DNA of 64,000 bases, taken from positions 2,542,001 to 2,606,000 of the forward strand of contig JAMPIQ010000003.1 in NCBI GenBank assembly GCA_024699855.1. The letters run 5' to 3'. Made by a program: the position numbers and the translations under genes. The notes beneath the pieces were generated by a model, which saw nothing but the letters and a program-made list of their open reading frames with translations, did not search any database and was not told the DNA's origin. This document shows, piece by piece, positions 59,001-64,000 of the stretch (the first letter of the stretch is position 1; each line of letters opens with the position of its first letter). Source of the stretch: Aphelenchoides besseyi (lineage: Eukaryota; Nematoda; Chromadorea; Rhabditida; Aphelenchoididae).

Positions 59001-59666
59001 AAGTGTTGCTATCGATTATCGTTGTAATCATTTCAGCTCTGGACATCATTGTTGTCGGCAAAGTCGGGAATTGGAAGACAACAAAAGCATTCGACCACCT
59101 TGTTTTCGTCCACTCCTTCAACTAAACAGTAAGCTAGTAATTTGAAACAAAAAGATCTCAATTTTGTTTAGTGATTCGGGAGGCGAAGGAACAAGTCGTA
59201 TCCCACTAACTGAAATGGAACCTACAGATTTCGACAATCTTTTAGCGTCCATTCGAACGGAGTCATTGGCTGAGGAAGAGCCACGACTCGTAGAACTGCT
59301 GCGTGATGTCAATTTTCATCAATTGTGTCGGTATTTGTTTCAACATTACGAAAACGACAAAATGTATCGTTATTTCGAACGTCCAACAGCGAAAGTAAGT
59401 TCTCCGTTTTTATGACATCAATAATTGCTCTTCAGTACTTGATCATCTTGAATCCCTCTTATTTGGATTCCGCAATGTTACTTCGCAGTGGACCGAATAA
59501 TGTGGGCGTTGAGTTGTTCCTTGCGTTCAAAGAAATCGATACCGATCGTTGGAAGAAACACGCCTTCAACTCAAATGTCGTTCACAAGCAATTCGAAGAG
59601 CTTGTGCACCATTTGACCACTTTTGTTTGGTTGGATTTGGTTCAACGAACGCCGGCGTTCAATTGA
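44085..59666 (+). CDS. szt2: SZT2, KICSTOR complex subunit
   Basis: A giant scaffold of KICSTOR, which holds GATOR1 on lysosomes so that mTORC1 is switched off when amino acids or glucose are scarce. ATG 44085 begins MGTEGSSDAGRP. The SZT2 N-terminus follows (VFLLMHGDIRVSRNVRAKWF), then a vWA-like region (SLISMLRMGLLGIQMLQENA, HLLIATDGCCAIPNEDALEQ). Further family blocks are KLYLTLLWKPDATIEYVIS, RGAGRQLLELLSQRSTFVLL, a large exon 48676-52527, FPPGHFACDVVWFHWFQIHP, LLVHGV-like LLAVHGVEKPSDEITDLLRK, YNYAPEVCETTRDLVQRTVL, FTRS/HVHSFTYDF-type and the C-terminal FEELVHHLTTFVWLDLV. At over 3000 residues it is near the vertebrate length. A 39-nt in-frame intron (51391-51429) lies inside the large exon, and a 533-nt intron at 47494-48026 is exceptionally long. 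All exons are on one strand with matching order, so this is one gene. Confidence 0.9.
51391..51429 (+). other. 39-nt stop-free intron inside SZT2
   Basis: GTGAGT at the left end and GTTTCAG at the right bound a 39-nt segment. It is open in the SZT2 frame (13 codons) and would be invisible to a naive ORF call. Family alignment does not require these 13 residues. Confidence 0.6.
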
Positions 59667-60380
59667 TTAGGTTCAGTGAGCACTATCATTAGTGACCATC
59701 TTACGTGTATATTTATCGAAGTTTGTACAAGCAAACAACACGAGTATTTTTTGTTGATTTTATTCCAAATAAACGCATTTCGCAATCAGACGAGATCTGC
59801 TCGATGTCGCTATTCCGGAGTGGCGGAAAAACGTTGCAAAAGACGTCAACTTCGTCTGGGACTAAACCGACCGACTTGGTCTTTTCTTCTCCGAAATTAC
59901 ATATGTTCAATAGACGAGATAAGGAGTCTGTTAAATAGCAAATTTTTTGTAATTGTATTAGCATTTTGACGCGACAAAGATACTTAACAAGAATCCACGT
60001 ATTTTCTCAACATTTTTACGTCGCAACAACAGATCTTCATACTCCAAGTAGAATAGACAGCTAAGAAAGTGAGAAGCGAAAACTTCCGTTTGAATTCGCG
60101 CGATTGCTCCGGCGAAAAGGCGCGAGATGTACTAGTCGGAGCTCAGTTGTCCAGTGTTCGAACGAACAGCCACACGGATACCAAATTCCTCGGCTTTCTC
60201 GTCGCTTTAAAGCCAACCGATGCTCCTCAATCACCTGTTCGTTCATTCAATTCCCTTGAAATTCGATTGGAAATCGTGTTTTAAATTCCAATTTATCGGT
60301 TTTGCTGATCGTTAAGGATATTCGATTACTGAAGTTTCTTTTTGCTTGTAGAACTGACGGGTCTTATTTTCAATTCAATC
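59667..60380. other. Spacer between SZT2 and the INTS10-like gene
   Basis: It contains an AATAAA at 59768-59773, about 100 nt past the SZT2 stop. A frame open at 59705-59938 starts with ATG but has no protein-like signature. The stretch 60090-60290 is GC-richer and may be the promoter or 5' UTR of the downstream gene. No gene called. Confidence 0.4.
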
Positions 60381-62761
60381 ATGACCGAAATGGAAATCAC
60401 CACCAATGACTGGAAACCCAGCTTTCAAGACATCTCTAAAGATGTCAGCGAACAGTTCGCCGCTTTCCAGTCGGATATTCTTTCAGCCGTGAACAAGAAC
60501 AACGACGACATTGCTTTCGAAGAACTTCGACAGGAACTACTAAGTTACCGGAGTTTTTGGGCGCGAAAAGCTCGATTCATCACAATCGAAGCAGAAGGAA
60601 AGTTCCCGGCAAAAAAACTGAAGGTAACGAATCCCTGTGTTAATCAAACTCATCAACGTATTTAGTTGCTGGAATTAGATATCGCAGTGCAATTCAAGGA
60701 TGCATCCGAGATTGTCGACGCAATCAAATACCTTCGCAAAAATCACGCAGAAGAACCCGACTTTCGAAGTCATATCGAGCGCTTGAATGCACTTCTCGAG
60801 TCCTCCAAGGACACTTCATTCTACGATGAATTGAATTCGAAACTTGATTCAAGTGTGTTCCTCGACATTCTGAAAGGAACCGCTCGCGATACGCCGTTAA
60901 ATCGGCTACACGCATTGATCTCTTTGGCTAATAACCCGGCAGTTGGCATGCAAAAAACTGGAGTAAGAGATTGGAAATCGAAAGTAACGAACGCAGTTGT
61001 TTAGAAGCTACTCTTCGAAGAATACATGAAGATTCGAATGAACTCGACTTTCGACGGCAACGAAATCTCGCCTTATGATTTGATTTGGTGTAAGTGAAAA
61101 AAACGTTTAAACAAAAATGATTTTGTTTTTGTTCATCTCCACAGACCGCTTTACGATTCGCAATTGGGCGATTTGGACGTCGACAGTGCATTAAGTGTGT
61201 ATTACTCGTTGTTGAAATGCTGTGCCGTTGATGCACGTGGTCAGTTGCCGGATGAGTTCTTCAGCGTAACTGATGGATTGGGATTTCCACGTTTACGACC
61301 ACGGGAATCTTGGAATGACTGTGTCCGACTATTAACAGCCATTCTACTCCAACGTCAACGCCCAAAATTAAGTCCGTTGACTGTTTTCCTTCAGAGCAAA
61401 ATCGACAGTTTGACTCTTGCGCAAATCTCTCAGTTCATGGTCGATAAATTCGATTTGAATGAGGATGAAGAAGTCGCTCGTTTGCTTTTAAGTTATACGA
61501 TTGGAATGCGAGAGTACTACGAAGGTATATAATGACAAGTTATTTCAATGCGAATGCTTGTTTAGGTCCGGATATGACTGTTGTTCTGCTTCCCGGCAGC
61601 ATTTTCCAAACTTCTGCTCATGCCATCTCTGTTTTCTGGTCACAACATTCACACCCAATTGAAAACGCAGAAACGGACATTGAATTAGCGGTTAGAACAC
61701 TCAATCATCATCAGAATTCATTTCAAATTCAGGAGACTTTGGGCGAGAATGCAGAGGCCTATATTGAGACTTTGACTATCGCAAGAAACGTCTACACCGC
61801 TTACCAAAAACACAATCCAGCATCGGATACTCAAGTAAGAAATGGCGATAACATCGCTCAGTTTGCGTTTAGATTGAACCGCGACTTCGTGATCTGTTAG
61901 TGAAATTCCATTTGTCTAACGCGTTTTTGGGCATCGCCCAATCGATGTTGATTTCCGGTTCTTATGCAGAGGCCGCAAAGTTCATTTCTTTGGCTGTTCG
62001 CTCAACAAAAGACAAGAATGAACAAACGGCTTTGTGCTTTCAACTTCTTCAGGTAGCTCTCATTTCTTTCATGTATTTTATTTGATCTTCAGGCGAATGT
62101 TGGAATGAGACGTCTGAAACAAATCTTTCAAATGGCCATCGAGTTACTGGAAGATGAAGAGTTGGTGCGAGAAACTGTAGACAGATCTGTTGGAGTGTTT
62201 CCGGATTTTCGGTCAATGGTAATGTTGAGAATACGAAGCATTTGAACGTAACCTTCTTTAGTTTGATGGTTTTGTTTGTCTGCATCGAGACTTGATTTAC
62301 CACTATGTTGCACTTTTGCTTATGAACGCATCTTTGTTGGCGATGGTAAAAGGAGGAGACGAGAAAACAGTGAAGCCGATGAGCGGAACAATCTTCATTC
62401 TTTCACTTCAATGCGCATGGGAACCGTGTGCTCCACGACTAGTCGAAGCGTTCGAAGTTGTGGATACGGCGTTTCTGGCCAATTGTATGACTTTGCTTTC
62501 GAACTTGAATATTATCGGCATACTCTTGGACAATCGAGTCTCATTCATTCAAGGGTATGCACTCGCAGACATCTTCTTACCTATTCGACATTTAGATCCG
62601 ACATTTACTCTTTTCCGCAGTCGTACACAAAGTTCAGGACTGATGGCAACAAGAAAAGCTCTCGAATAACACCATTCGAAGATTTGCTTCGTTTTATCCG
62701 TGGACATAATACGCAAACAGGCAGCGGAGAGAAATCACTTCTCTTCGAGATTTTCAATTAA
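60381..62761 (+). CDS. ints10: Integrator complex subunit 10-like
   Basis: A helical-repeat protein resembling INTS10, an arm subunit of the Integrator complex that cleaves and terminates nascent RNA polymerase II transcripts. ATG 60381 (MTEMEITTNDWKPSF). The N-terminal part has SFWARKARFITIEAEGKFPA followed by KKLKLLELDIAVQFKDASEI, which tracks the family's opening W-x2-KA-x2-IT..P..ELD pattern. Later blocks fit too: ESWNDCVRLLTAILLQRQRP, FLGIAQSMLISGSYAEAAKF, GTIFILSLQCAWEPCAPRLV, LLSNLNIIGILLDNRVSF and the C-terminus TPFEDLLRFIRGHNTQTGSG..LLFEIFN. About eight exons, roughly 690 residues, close to human INTS10. Similarity is moderate; an unrelated alpha-solenoid is the main alternative. Confidence 0.58.
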
Positions 62762-62881
62762 TTTATTCGCAAACGATTGAACTCAAATTTATATCGGGTA
62801 TTTTGTTTATTTTACTTATTTTCTATTCAATAAAATTCCATCATTTTAACGCGATGTTTGTGATCAGAAAAACTACGAAGA

Positions 62882-64000
62882 TTACCGGTGTTTTTTACTC
62901 GACTGATCCACAGGTTTTCGTTTTTCTTTTTCGGACATTGATTTGCGACTTGTTGGCACTAGACATCTCAAGAAAAGCATTGAGATCACATAGCCAACAG
63001 TTAATCCGATAGTTAGAAGGACAATCAAAGCAACAAATAGGTCCAGATTGGTGACTCTGAGGAAAAGTTGAAAACCTTTGGGTCTTTGGGATGCTCGTAG
63101 GAACTTGGCAGATCGATGACGAGCCACGTGTTCAATTCCGTTTAACGCCCGTTCAAATGCTGTTGATGGTCGTTCATTGAACTCTTTCGCAAACTGCAAG
63201 AAACCGATCTCTTTGCTCAAGTAGCTAAACTTACTTCTTGAGCTTGTCGTTCGAATTTTGGCGTCTCCAAGACATGACGAATAGCCGTGTATAGGGAAGT
63301 TTCGGTGATTGTCGTTTTATCCAAAGTCGCTCCCAAACCTTTTTGTTGGATTTTCAACAAATTTTGGTAGTTAACTCCGTACAAAGGAATCCCCAAAATC
63401 GGAACCCCGTAGGACAACGCCTCGATCACGCTGCTCATTCCACCGTTTGTTATCAATAGCTTCGTTTTTTTGTTTGCTAAAAACGAACTGTTAAATAATA
63501 CATGCGATGCTTTTTACCCAGCAGATCGTTCTGTGGAATATAAGTTGTAATGTTAATATGAGAAGGCAATGAGTCCAAATCCACTCCTTTCAACTCCAAT
63601 TTTGTTCCAATTCTCCAGTAAATTCGGTACTTTTTGAGACGTGATAACGCGCCAACAAATGCCCGAACCATCGACTCAGACATTGACGAACCATCAACAT
63701 TGGAACCCAGCTGAACGAGAATCATTCCCAATTGTCTGGTACTAACTGAGGTGTTAAATGGCTTCAAAGTCTCGATTAATACAAATTAATTGCAAGGATA
63801 CCGAAAAAAGTGGTCGCGGGAAATCGATATGTGCTCCACCAACGGGAATCACATGTGACGGAAGAGAGAGACCGTAGGATTCGAGAAGTGGATCCGAATT
63901 GATGAAGTAAAGTTCGGCATTCTGTTTGATCTAAAAATGCTTTTTATTTTAAGCAAATGTTCGCTCTCTAACCCAATTAACATGTGGAAACTGTTTAAAA
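62882..64000 (-). CDS. ugt: UDP-glucuronosyltransferase, 3' part
   Basis: The C-terminal half of an ER membrane UGT, which conjugates sugars from UDP-sugars to xenobiotics and lipophiles. The gene is cut by the window edge at 64000, so the N-terminal substrate half is missing. Visible, in coding order: NAELYFINSDPLLESYGLSL and IPVGGAHIDFPRPL, LGMILVQLGSNVDGSSMSES, HINITTYIPQNDLLG, and the UGT signature TNGGMSSVIEALSYGVPILG..PLYGVNYQNLL. Next come a helical region, a C-terminal transmembrane anchor (LFVALIVLLTIGLTVGYVIS) and a cytoplasmic tail ending SSKKHR, a basic ER-retention-like end. Introns are short. It is convergent with the INTS10-like gene. Confidence 0.9.

Overview
This window is eukaryotic and almost certainly from a nematode. 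Introns are mostly 38-60 nt with GT..TTTCAG ends, and several start codons follow directly on a TTTCAG acceptor-like site, as expected with spliced-leader trans-splicing. The gene content agrees: a nuclear receptor with the nematode P-box, a secreted C6-domain protein, small saposin-like proteins, a str-like chemoreceptor, a DUF1647 protein and a UGT. Which nematode it is cannot be decided from this sequence.

Layout. 1-9 kb: a small membrane protein, a nuclear hormone receptor and a GT43 glucuronyltransferase, separated by long empty spacers. 8.9-13.4 kb (minus): the ribosome-biogenesis factor PWP2, a one-TM protein and a saposin-like protein. 13.8-19.2 kb: an accessory cluster of two divergent GNAT-like paralogues around two more saposin-like genes. 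19.3-23 kb (minus): an LRR receptor-like protein, the inosine triphosphatase ITPA with a small MITE in an intron, and a small TM protein carrying a duplicated tyrosine motif. 23.2-24.0 kb: a perfect 359-bp inverted repeat with tRNA-like promoter boxes. 25.1-28.9 kb: cysteinyl-tRNA synthetase and an SH2-like protein. 29.5-31.4 kb (minus): an intronless cytosolic HSP70 broken by one extra base. 32.2-38.6 kb: a C6-domain protein, a chemoreceptor and its decayed neighbour, a DUF1647 protein and a TM/coiled-coil protein. 39.8-62.8 kb: a same-strand run of an ABCB-like membrane protein without nucleotide-binding domains, RNASEH2C, AP-1 sigma, a 15.6-kb SZT2 gene and a probable INTS10. 62.9-64 kb (minus): the 3' part of a UDP-glucuronosyltransferase that runs off the window.

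Most genes are conserved housekeeping functions: translation, ribosome assembly, nucleotide hygiene, vesicle coats, mTORC1 nutrient sensing and Integrator. They are interleaved with nematode-specific surface, secreted and chemosensory genes. The least conventional items are the ABC transporter-like protein with two TMDs and no ATPase domain, the long palindrome, the exon-duplicated tyrosine-motif protein, and a set of non-canonical introns (two GC-AG, one candidate AT-AG). Gene models were spliced by eye from reading frame and homology; exon edges marked approximate should be checked against transcripts.
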